Under the pieces are notes generated by a model. It did no database searches, was not told the DNA's origin, and saw only the letters and a list, made by a program, of their open reading frames with translations. DNA of 64,000 nucleotides from Rubellimicrobium mesophilum DSM 19309 (lineage in GTDB: Bacteria > Pseudomonadota > Alphaproteobacteria > Rhodobacterales > Rhodobacteraceae): positions 39,019 through 103,018 of the forward strand of contig NZ_KK088555.1 of assembly GCF_000600335.2 (NCBI RefSeq), read 5' to 3'. The position numbers and the translations under genes are program-made. This document shows, in pieces, positions 1 through 7,481 of this stretch. Every line of letters begins with the position of its first letter. Within the stretch, counting starts at the first letter, position 1.

Positions 1-1
1 G

Positions 2-295
2 GGCCTTCTGGGCTACACCTTCATGCCCATCAACATGACCCTGTTCCGGCGCAAGTGGCCGCTGGACACGATCAAGCGGGGCTACGTGCACCCCTTCCAC
101 CCGATCCCGGCCATCGTGCTCATCACGCTCTGCGCGATCACCTACTTCGCGGTGTTCCTGGGCTACGGGACGCAGCTCATCGCCATGGTGAGCTTCTACA
201 TCGTGGCCTCGCTCTGGTTCCACTTCCGGCGCTACAAGTTCGTCAAGCGCTCCGACCAGTTCACGATGCCCTGGCCCAAGCCGCGCGGCTACTGA
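2..295 (+). CDS. Amino-acid permease (APC family), C-terminal end only
   Basis: The reading frame is open from base 2 with no start codon, so the gene enters from outside the window and only about 97 residues are present. Two hydrophobic helices are visible, one starting around IPAIVLITL and one around LIAMVSFYIVASLWF. A basic cytoplasmic tail follows (FRRYKFVKR) and the protein ends in PKPRGY. This layout fits the end of an APC-superfamily amino-acid transporter in the inner membrane; the substrate cannot be told from the tail. A hairpin that could terminate transcription follows the stop. Confidence 0.72.
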   Translation, partial: GLLGYTFMPINMTLFRRKWPLDTIKRGYVHPFHPIPAIVLITLCAITYFAVFLGYGTQLIAMVSFYIVASLWFHFRRYKFVKRSDQFTMPWPKPRGY

Positions 296-302
296 ACCCG
301 AA

Positions 303-323
303 GGGGGCCCCTCCGGGGGCCCT
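303..323 (+). terminator. Possible terminator hairpin after the permease gene
   Basis: A GGGCCCC / GGGGCCC stem with a three-base loop lies 8 bases after the permease stop. There is no clear T-run, so it may be only a weak or Rho-assisted terminator. Confidence 0.35.
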
Positions 324-345
324 CTCCGCCTGAAGGGGACCACCC

Positions 346-1020
346 GTGGACGACATCGCCCTCCTCCTCGTCGCCGCGCTGGGCCTAGGCATCCTCGGCT
401 GGCAGGCCCGCCGGCTGTCGCGCGCCTCGGCCGCGCGGCGGGCGGCCCGCGCGGGGTTCCTCGACGCCTGCGCCACTCTCCTCTCCGACACCCGCAAGCG
501 GGTGGAGCCCGACGGCTTCCCGCGCCTCGCCGGCGCCTCGGGGGGCGCCCGCTTCGACCTCCGCGTGGTGCCCGACACCCTGACGACCCGCAAGCTCCCC
601 GCCCTCTGGCTGCTCGTCACGCTGACCGAGCCCCTGCCGCTGCCCGCGACCTGGCACCTGATGCTGCGCCCCCGGGGGACCGAGACCTTCTCCGCCTTCG
701 ATCGCCTGCCCCACATCCTGCCCCCGCAGCCCGGCCTGCCGGAGGACAGCCAGATCCGCACGGATTCGGGCGGCACGCCCCCGCCCGTCCTGGCCGAGAT
801 CGTCGCACGCCTGGGCGAGGACCGCCTCAAGGAGGTCGTCCTCTCGCCCAAGGGCCTGCGAATCACCTGGCTCGCCGAGGAGGCGAATCGCGGCCGCTAC
901 CTGATCTTCCGGGACGCTGAGATGGGGCTGGAGCCGCTGCCGCCCGACACCCTGGCGCCGCTCCTCGACGCCCTCCTCGACCTGCGCGCGGGCCTCCAGC
1001 CGGAACGGCGCCGCGCATGA
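346..1020 (+). CDS. Membrane-anchored hypothetical protein
   Basis: The product is 224 residues from a GTG start preceded by a purine-rich AAGGGGA at suitable spacing. One hydrophobic N-terminal helix (residues 4-20, IALLLVAALGLGIL) is followed by an arginine/alanine-rich stretch and then a soluble domain of mixed hydrophobic strands. I recognise no catalytic motif. The stop overlaps the ATG of the next small membrane-protein gene by four bases, so the two are translationally coupled and probably act together at the membrane. The function is unknown. Confidence 0.7.
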   Translation: MDDIALLLVAALGLGILGWQARRLSRASAARRAARAGFLDACATLLSDTRKRVEPDGFPRLAGASGGARFDLRVVPDTLTTRKLPALWLLVTLTEPLPLPATWHLMLRPRGTETFSAFDRLPHILPPQPGLPEDSQIRTDSGGTPPPVLAEIVARLGEDRLKEVVLSPKGLRITWLAEEANRGRYLIFRDAEMGLEPLPPDTLAPLLDALLDLRAGLQPERRRA

Positions 1021-1286
1021 AGCCCCTGCCTCCGCCCCTGGTCCTCGCCGTCGCGCTCGTCCTGCCCGGCATGGGGCAGGTGCTGAACCGCCAGCCGACG
1101 CGCGGCCTGATCTTCGCGTTCTTCACGCTCCTCCTCGGCGCCTTCACGCTGGTCACGGCGGACCCGGGCGTCTCCTGGGTCGGCAAGCTCTCGGGCGGCC
1201 TCTTCGTGCACGCCCTCGCCGTGCTCGACGCCTACAAGCACGCCCGCATCCGCACCGAGCTCCTCAACTCTGCGGGTAGGAGATGA
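1017..1286 (+). CDS. Small two-helix membrane protein
   Basis: The product is 89 residues. It starts PLVLAVALVLPGMGQVLN, and the PGMGQ turn followed by a helix (GLIFAFFTLLLGAFTLV) resembles small TM2-like or DUF5683-like membrane proteins. A third hydrophobic patch (GGLFVHALAVLDAYKHAR) precedes a basic end. It overlaps the upstream gene by four bases (ATGA). Its last 23 bases overlap the end of the XRE-cupin regulator gene on the other strand. The function is unknown. Confidence 0.68.
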   Translation: MKPLPPPLVLAVALVLPGMGQVLNRQPTRGLIFAFFTLLLGAFTLVTADPGVSWVGKLSGGLFVHALAVLDAYKHARIRTELLNSAGRR

Positions 1287-1941
1287 CGGAGAGGTATCGG
1301 GCGGGGAGTTGGTTGAGCTCTTCGGGGCCGTGGCGGGCGTCGGCGTCGAAGAGGAGGCTGTCGCCGGGTTTCAGGTGGAAGAGCTGGTCGCCGTGGCGGT
1401 AGGTGACCTCGCCCTCGAGCATGTAGAGGAGCTCGATGCCGTCGTGCTGGAAGGTGGGGAAGGTGTCGGACTGCCCGGTGAGGGTGATGAGGTAGGGCTC
1501 GACGACGACGCCGGAGGTGTTGGAGCCGATGTGGCCCAGCAGGTGGTACTGGTGGCCGGCCCGGGTGCCGCGGCGCTCGATCTCGAGGTGCTCGCCGGCG
1601 CGCACGTGCTGGACCTCGCGGCGCTCCTCGTAGCGGCGGAAGAAGGCGGTGAGGGGGGCGGAGAGCGCGTGGCTCAGGATCTGCAGGGTGGTGAGCGAGG
1701 GCGAGGTGAGGCCGTTCTCGATCTTGGAGAGCATGCCGATGGAAAGGCCGGTGGCCTGGGCGAGGTCGGCCACGGTCATGCCCTGGCTGCGGCGGAAGGT
1801 GCGCACCTCGCGGCCGATGGCGGTCTCGAGGTTGCGCTCCGCGAGTTCGCGGACGCGGTGGGGGTCCTGGGTCAGCCCCGGCTTCTGGCGCGCGGGGGCC
1901 GGGGCGGCGTCCTCGGGCTCGGGCTCGTGGTCCTGGGGCAT
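1264..1941 (-). CDS. XRE-family regulator with C-terminal cupin domain
   Basis: The product is 225 residues. The chosen start is the ATG before PQDHEPEPEDA; longer in-frame starts would run through the operator and add low-complexity sequence. Residues about 36-95 form a helix-turn-helix of the XRE type (RRSQGMTVADLAQATGLSIG, then LSKIENG). The C-terminal third is a cupin barrel with YMLEGEVTYRHGD, LKPGDSLLFDA and a histidine that could bind ligand or metal. This architecture is shared with the PuuR group of regulators for polyamines, amino acids and related amines. A perfect spaced palindrome 24 bases upstream of the start suggests autoregulation. It lies beside the sox operon, so control of sarcosine use is a reasonable inference but is not shown. 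Confidence 0.85.
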   Translation of the reverse strand: MPQDHEPEPEDAAPAPARQKPGLTQDPHRVRELAERNLETAIGREVRTFRRSQGMTVADLAQATGLSIGMLSKIENGLTSPSLTTLQILSHALSAPLTAFFRRYEERREVQHVRAGEHLEIERRGTRAGHQYHLLGHIGSNTSGVVVEPYLITLTGQSDTFPTFQHDGIELLYMLEGEVTYRHGDQLFHLKPGDSLLFDADARHGPEELNQLPARYLSVISYPQS

Positions 1942-1964
1942 GGCGCTCGGCGCTCTCCGGCCGT

Positions 1965-1985
1965 ATGTTTCTTCGCATGAAACAT
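1965..1985. promoter_or_regulatory. Palindromic operator upstream of the XRE-cupin gene
   Basis: ATGTTTC and GAAACAT are perfect inverted repeats separated by seven bases. The AT-rich arms stand out in a very GC-rich region, and the site lies 24-44 bases before the regulator's start codon. This is the expected place for an autoregulatory site of an XRE repressor. Binding by this protein is inferred from position only. Confidence 0.55.
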
Positions 1986-2029
1986 GTCGCCACTCCGGCC
2001 GAGGTGTCAAGGCCAGCGGCCCGTCAGCT

Positions 2030-2188
2030 CGCTTCGCCGACCCGCGCCGCTCGGAGGCGGCGCTGCGGCTCCTCGCGCGCCAGGGCGTGACGCTGGGCGG
2101 CTTCTCGGGCGGGGTCTTCCCGCTCATGCGCGCGCAGGCCATGGGCCGGCATCGCCCCTCGGTGCACTGGTGCTACGAGGGGCCCTGA
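2030..2188 (+). pseudogene. Remnant of a GlxA/GbdR-type AraC-family regulator
   Basis: A frame with no usable start encodes about 50 residues that match the middle of GlxA-family regulators, the amidase-like domain of GbdR and its relatives. Visible pieces are SEAALRLLARQGVTLGGFSGG, then MGRHRPSVHWCYEGP ending in TGA. In intact members this segment sits around residues 90-140 of about 320, with an AraC DNA-binding domain after it. Both the N-terminal part and the whole DNA-binding part are absent. GbdR homologues control glycine-betaine and sarcosine genes, so the fragment beside the sox operon is probably the relic of its former local activator. Confidence 0.55.
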
Positions 2189-2200
2189 CCCGAAGCAGCG

Positions 2201-2764
2201 CTAGAACACGCTCCGCGCCGCCGTCACCAGCGCGTGGTGGAGCGAATAGGCCGAGGACCGGCCCCCCAGCAGCGTCATGCGGTCCGGCGCGCGCCGGATC
2301 GCGTAGACGCCCAGGTGCTCCATCATCGTTCGGGTGGCCGAGCCCGGGCCGAATCGCTCGAGGTCGAGGTTGCAGAGCCGCTCGAACAGCGGCTGCAGCG
2401 GGCCCGCGACCTCGAAGCGTGCCCAGGCGTCGGTCTGCTCGGTGATCGAGGCGGACTCGCCGAAGAGGGGCTTCAGATGCGCGACGATGTCCTCGTGGGT
2501 GGCGAAGGGCGCCTCGACCATCCACATCCCGGGGCTGACCCAGAAGGCGCCCCAGTCGCCCTGCGACTCGGCCCGGCCGGGCTCCGGCAGCGGGAGGCCG
2601 GCCTGGGCCGCCCGCTCCATGACCTCGGCCTCGCGGCCCCGGCGGATGGCGAGCGAGGCCAGCGCCGTGTCCGCGTCCTCGGCGGTGCTGACGGGGCCGA
2701 TGGTCTCGACCGCCAGGGTCTCCCGGCCCAGCGCCGAGAGGGGCTTCAGGTTATGGCTAGCCAC
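2201..2764 (-). CDS. soxG: Sarcosine oxidase gamma subunit
   Basis: The product is 187 residues, the usual size for SoxG. It shares the folate-binding aminomethyltransferase-like fold of the alpha subunit's C-terminal half, with GDWGAFWVSPGMWMV, DAWARFEVAGP and a late GVYAIRRAPDRMTLLGGRS segment. It is the last gene of the four-gene operon and overlaps the end of soxA by eight bases. In the heterotetrameric enzyme it packs against the alpha subunit and helps hold tetrahydrofolate. No sequence oddity is seen. Confidence 0.9.
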   Translation of the reverse strand: MASHNLKPLSALGRETLAVETIGPVSTAEDADTALASLAIRRGREAEVMERAAQAGLPLPEPGRAESQGDWGAFWVSPGMWMVEAPFATHEDIVAHLKPLFGESASITEQTDAWARFEVAGPLQPLFERLCNLDLERFGPGSATRTMMEHLGVYAIRRAPDRMTLLGGRSSAYSLHHALVTAARSVF

Positions 2765-5700
2765 GGAGGCGCTCCCCTTCCGGATCGACGAAATGCGGCG
2801 ACACGATCTCGACCTCGACCTCGGTCCTGGCCAGTAGGTTCACGGCCCGGAGCCGCTCCCCCAGCCGCGCCGAGCCGTTCTTGAGGTAGCCCAGAGCGAT
2901 CTGGGAGCCGACGTGCGGCGAGAACACCAGCGAGGTGATCCAGCCGTCGTCGTTCGCGGCGACCGGCTCCTTGCCCTTGGCGATGAAGTGGCTTCCGGCC
3001 TTGAGCGTGTCGACCGGGTTGACCGGCTTCACGCCGACGATCCGCAGCCCGTCCCCCGCGCCAGTTCCTCGCGCTGCGAGAGGACCATGCCGATGGCGTC
3101 CTTCTTCTTGGACACCATCTTGCCCAGGCCCATGTTGAGCGCGGTCGTCTGGCCGTTGAGCTCGTTCCCGGCGACGTGGCCCTTCTCGACCCGCATGACG
3201 CCCAGCGCCTCGGTGCCGTAAGGGGTGACGTCGAGGTCCGCGCCCTTCGCCATCATCTCGCGCGCCAGGGCGTCGCCGTAGCGCGTCGGCACCGCGATCT
3301 CGTAGGCCATCTCGCCCGAGAAGCTGATCCGGAAGAGCCGGGCCCGCAGGCCGCCGCAGACGGTGACGTTGCCGCAGGCCATGTAGGGGAAGGCCGCGTC
3401 CGAGATGTCCTGGTCCACGATCCGCTGCAGCAGAGTCCGCGCGTTCGGCCCCGCGACCGAGAACTGCGCCCAGGCCTCGGTCGTGGAGATGAGCTGCACG
3501 TCGAGGTCGGGCCAGAGGCACTGGCGGCAGAACTCGAGGTGCCGGAAGACCCCAACCGCGTTGGCGGTGGTCGTGGTCATCACATACTCGTTCTCGCCCA
3601 GCCGCGCGGTGGTGCCGTCGTCCATGACGATCCCGTCCTCGCGCAGCATCAGCCCGTAGCGGACCTTGCCCACGGGGAGCGTCGAGAAGGTGTTGGCGTA
3701 GACGCGGTCGAGGAAGACGCCCGCGTCGGTGCCCTGGATGTCGATCTTGCCCAGCGTGGTCACATCGCAGAAGCCGACGCTCTTGCGGGTGGCGAGGACC
3801 TCGCGGTCGACCGACTCGCGCCAGGTGGTCTCGCCGGGGCGGGGATACCACTGGGCGCGGAGCCACATCCCGACCTCGACGAAGACGGCGCCCTGCTGTG
3901 CCGCCCAGCGGTGCGAGGGGTCAGGCGGGTGGGCTTGAACTCCTCCTCCCGCGACCGGCCGGCCAGCGTGCCCATCGACACGGGCGTGTAGGGCGGGCGG
4001 AAGACGGTGGTGCCGGTCGCGGGGATGCCCTTGCCGGTCAGCTCGGCCATGACGGCGAGGGCCACGACGTTCGAGGTCTTGCCCTGGTCGGTCGCCATGC
4101 CGAGCGTCGTGTAGCGCTTCAGGTGCTCGACGGAGACGAAGTTCTCCTGATGGGCGAGCTTGATGTCCTTGACGGTCACGTCGTTCTGGAAGTCGACCCA
4201 GGCGCGCCCTTGGCCCGGGACGTGCCAGAGCGGCGAGAGGCGCAGCGGCGCGTCCTCGGCCTGCGGGATGTCGGCCGGGGAGGCGGCGAAGCCGAGGTCC
4301 TCCAGCGCCTCGGCGGCCCGGGCGGCACCGGTGGCGAGCGCGCCGTGGGTGGAGAGGGCCCCGGCGGCCGCGCCGGCGACCGACAGGCCGGCGGGGCCGC
4401 TCGGGCTCGGGACGAAGGCGGCGATGGACTCGTCCCAGACGGGCCGGGCCGAGTGGTGCGAGGTCAGCGCCAGCGTCGGGTTCCAGCCGCCCGAGACGCC
4501 CAGGGCGTCGCAGGCGATCCGCTCCTCGCGCCCGTCGGCGGTCCGCACGGTGATGCCGGTGAGGCCGAGCTTCCCGTGCGCGGCGGTCACGACGGCGCCC
4601 TGCAGGTGGCGGATGCCGGGCAGCCGCTCGCCCACGCGGCGCGAGTCGATGACGGCGACCACGTCGACGCCCCGGGCCTCGAGGTCGCGCGCGGTCCGAA
4701 GGCCGTCGTCGTTGTTGACGAAGAGGGCCACGCGCTTGCCCGCCGCCACGCCCCAGCGGTTGGCATAAGCGCGAACGGCGCCCGCCAGCATCACGCCGGG
4801 CCGGTCGTTGTCGCGGAAGGCGATGGGCCTCTCGATAGCGCCGGCGGCGAGGATCGACCGCCGGGCGTAGATCCGCCAGAGCACCTGGCGCGGCTTGCCG
4901 GCCGCCGGTGCGGGCAGGTGGTCGGACACCCGCTCGACCGCGCCGAAGACGCCGTGGTCGAAGACGCCCATGACGGTCGTGCGCGGCATGACCCGGACGT
5001 TCGGCATGGAGGCGAGCTCGGCAACGGCGCCGCGGGCCCAGTCGGCCCCGGACTGCGCGCCGATCGCGAGGGTCTCGGCGTTGAGCCGCCCGCCCAGCAG
5101 GAAGTCCTCGTCCGCGAGGATCACCCGAGCGCCCGCGCGGCCCGCCGTCAGCGCCGCCATCAGGCCCGAGGGCCCCGCGCCGATGACGAGGAGATCGCAG
5201 TGCAGGAAGCCCTTGTCGTAGGCGTCGGGGTCCGCCTCCTTGGACAGGCTCCCCAGGCCCGCGGCGCGGCGGATGATCGGCTCGTAGAGCTTCTCCCAGA
5301 AGGCGGCCGGCCACATGAAGGTCTTGTAGTAGAAGCCCGCCGTGAAGAACGGCGAGAAGAGGTCGTTCACCCCCAGCGCGTCGAAGGCAAGCGAGGGCCA
5401 GCGGTTCTGGCTCTGCGCCTCGAGGCCGTCGTAGAGCTCGGCCACGGTCGCCCGCGTGTTGGGCTCCTGCCGCGCGCCCGAGCGCAGCTCGACCAGCGCG
5501 TTGGGCTCCTCCGGCCCGGCGGACAGGAGACCGCGCGGGCGGTGATACTTGAAGCTCCGCCCGACGAGCCTGACGCCGTTGGCGAGGAGCGCCGAGGCCA
5601 GCGTGTCGCCCGGGTGCCCCTGGTAGGACTTCCCGTCGAAGGTGAAGCCGAGCGTGCGGCTCCGGTCCACGCGGCCCAGGGCTACGCGCATCGGCTGCGA

Positions 5701-5766
5701 GGGGGCCATGGGTGCCCGGACGGGCTCGCCGGCGAGACCGGCGGTATCGCGCAGGACCTCTGTCAT
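2757..5766 (-). CDS. soxA: Sarcosine oxidase alpha subunit, interrupted by two 1-bp frameshifts
   Basis: The alpha subunit binds NAD and tetrahydrofolate and passes the methyl-derived carbon to folate. The ATG overlaps the soxD stop (ATGA). An N-terminal ferredoxin-like region (FDGKSYQGHPGDTLASALL) precedes a dinucleotide-binding motif (LLVIGAGPSG, about residues 192-201). A C-terminal aminomethyltransferase domain follows, with GKIDIQG and GEMAYEIAVP. The frame breaks near residue 616 at the G-run 3917-3920 and near residue 904 at the C-run 3053-3057. Adding one base to each run restores a continuous protein of 1003 residues, the normal family length. Flanking operon genes are intact, so a sequencing error is likelier than decay, but a true null allele cannot be excluded. 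Confidence 0.85.
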
Positions 5767-6044
5767 TTCGACCTCCCCCGTCCGCGCGCGACATCCCGCG
5801 CCAGTTCCGCCCCCAGGATCTCGTGCGTCACGGTGTTCCGCGTCACCACGAGCCAGGAGCGGTCGCCCTGCTCGTGGAACCAGAGCTCCCGGTGCACCCC
5901 CGCCGGGTTGTCGCGGAGGTAGAGGTAGTCGTGGAAGGCCTCGGGCTCCCGCAGGCCGTCGGGCCGGTCGATCAGGGCGGCGTCGCCCAGGTAGGTGAAC
6001 TCCTGCGCGTCGCGCGGGCCCAGGAGGGGATGGGGGATCAGCAT
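5763..6044 (-). CDS. soxD: Sarcosine oxidase delta subunit
   Basis: The product is 93 residues, typical of the small zinc-binding delta subunit of heterotetrameric sarcosine oxidase. It starts MLIPHPLLGPRDAQEFTYLG and contains the family block YLYLRDNPAGVHRELWFHEQ and a conserved WLVVTRNTVTHEI stretch. The usual N-terminal zinc-ligand cysteine seems to be replaced here (PLLGPRD where many members have CPxCG), which is a known variation. It lies between soxB and soxA with a nine-base gap and a four-base overlap. Confidence 0.9.
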   Translation of the reverse strand: MLIPHPLLGPRDAQEFTYLGDAALIDRPDGLREPEAFHDYLYLRDNPAGVHRELWFHEQGDRSWLVVTRNTVTHEILGAELARDVARGRGRSK

Positions 6045-6053
6045 GGGTCTGTC

Positions 6054-7304
6054 CTAGTGGAGGTTCGGCTGGGCCCCTTGGCCCTTCTCGTCGATCATCG
6101 CGCCGCGCCGGAAGCGGTCGAGCCGGTAGGCGCTCGCGGTGGGGTGCGGCTCGTCCTTCGCGATCAGGTGCGCGAAGCAGAAGCCCGAGGCGGGCGTGGC
6201 CTTGAAGCCGCCGTAGCACCAGCCGCCGTTGAAGTAGAGGCCGTCGATCCCCGTGCGGTCGATGAAGGGCGAGCCGTCCATGCTCATGTCCATGATGCCG
6301 CCCCAGGTCCGCAGCAGCCGCGCCCGGCCGATCATCGGCATCAGCGCCATGCCGCCCTCGGCCACGTCCTCGATCACCGGCAGGTTCCCCCGCTGGGCGT
6401 AGGAGTTGTAGCCGTCGATGTCGCCGCCAAAGACGAGGCCGCCCTTGTCCGACTGGCTGACGTAGAAGTGCCCCGCCCCGAAGGTCATCACCCCGTCGAT
6501 CACCGGCTTCAGCCCCTCGGAGACGAAGGCCTGGAGGACGTGGCTCTCGATGGGGAGACGCATCCCGGCCATGGCCATCACGCGCGAGGAGTTGCCGGCC
6601 ACCGCCACGCCCACCTTGAGCGCGCCGATGAAGCCGCGCGTCGTCTCCACCCCCGTCACGCGCCCGTTGACGATGCGGAAGCCCGTCACCTGGCAGTTCT
6701 GGATGATGTCCACGCCGCGCTGGTCGGCGCCGCGCGCGTAGCCCCAGGCCACCGCGTCGTGCCGCGCCGTGCCGCCCCGCCGCTGCAGGAGGCCGCCCTT
6801 GATGGGGAACCGCGCGTGGTCGAAGTTCAGGAAGGGATACATCCTGCGCACCTGCTCCCGGTCGAGGAGCTCCGCGTCCGCCCCGTGCAGGATCATGGCG
6901 TTGCCGCGCCGGGTGTAGGCGTCGCGCTGGGCGTCCGAGTGGAACAGGTTCAGGATGCCGCGCTGGCTGACCATCGCGTTGTAGTTGAAGTCCTGCTCCA
7001 TCCCCTCCCAGAGCTTCATCGAGAACTCGTAGAAGGGCTGGTTGCCGTCGAGCAGGTAGTTCGAGCGGATGATCGTGGTGTTCCGCCCGACGTTGCCGCC
7101 GCCGATCCAGCCCTTCTCCAGCACCGCGACGCGGAGCTGCCCGAACTCCTTGGCGAGGTAATAGGCCGCCGCGAGGCCGTGGCCCCCGCCCCCCACGATC
7201 ACCACGTCGTAGGACGGCTGCGGATCGGGGTCGCGCCAGGCCGGCGTCCAGCCCTTGTGCCCCGTCATCGCCTCGCGGAAGACCCGCAGTCCCGAATAGC
7301 GCAT
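6054..7304 (-). CDS. soxB: Sarcosine oxidase beta subunit
   Basis: This subunit carries the FAD site and oxidises sarcosine to glycine plus a one-carbon unit, making hydrogen peroxide. The product is 416 residues, the family norm. The FAD-binding Rossmann motif VVIVGGGGHG sits near residues 34-43. GWIGGGNVGRNTTIIRSNYL follows near residues 65-90 and GGDIDGYNSYAQRG marks the substrate domain. The C-terminal LYFNGGWCYGGFKATPASG is diagnostic. It is the first gene of the operon, so the promoter lies in the 177-base gap shared with the divergent ThDP enzyme gene. An everted GGAAAC/GTTTCC repeat lies in that gap. Confidence 0.95.
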   Translation of the reverse strand: MRYSGLRVFREAMTGHKGWTPAWRDPDPQPSYDVVIVGGGGHGLAAAYYLAKEFGQLRVAVLEKGWIGGGNVGRNTTIIRSNYLLDGNQPFYEFSMKLWEGMEQDFNYNAMVSQRGILNLFHSDAQRDAYTRRGNAMILHGADAELLDREQVRRMYPFLNFDHARFPIKGGLLQRRGGTARHDAVAWGYARGADQRGVDIIQNCQVTGFRIVNGRVTGVETTRGFIGALKVGVAVAGNSSRVMAMAGMRLPIESHVLQAFVSEGLKPVIDGVMTFGAGHFYVSQSDKGGLVFGGDIDGYNSYAQRGNLPVIEDVAEGGMALMPMIGRARLLRTWGGIMDMSMDGSPFIDRTGIDGLYFNGGWCYGGFKATPASGFCFAHLIAKDEPHPTASAYRLDRFRRGAMIDEKGQGAQPNLH

Positions 7305-7342
7305 CCGTGAATCCCCCGGTTTCGCCCCGGGATACCACCGCT

Positions 7343-7368
7343 GGAAACCGACAGACCCGGGCGTTTCC
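7343..7368. promoter_or_regulatory. Everted repeat in the sox/ThDP divergent promoter region
   Basis: GGAAAC and GTTTCC are perfect complements separated by 14 bases, 39 bases upstream of the soxB start. They contain the same GTTTC core as the operator at 1965-1985 but in the opposite relative orientation. The 177-base gap (7305-7481) holds no gene. Whether a regulator binds here is inferred only from position and shared core. Confidence 0.3.
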
Positions 7369-7481
7369 GACATGAACCCCGCCGTTTCGGTCACCTCCCC
7401 GTCCCGTGAAGGCGCCCATGCCGGGGTGAACCGTTCCCTCCTCCCGGCGTTGGTCGCACCGAGAGCAAAAAGGGGGACCCC

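Noticed and set aside
261..866. Minus-strand arginine/serine-rich frames opposite the first genes
   Set aside because: They are shadows of the plus-strand genes, with no ribosome site and no recognisable domain.
3053..3920. Phase variation of soxA through its G/C runs
   Set aside because: The runs are only four or five bases, too short for frequent slippage, and similar breaks occur in housekeeping genes.
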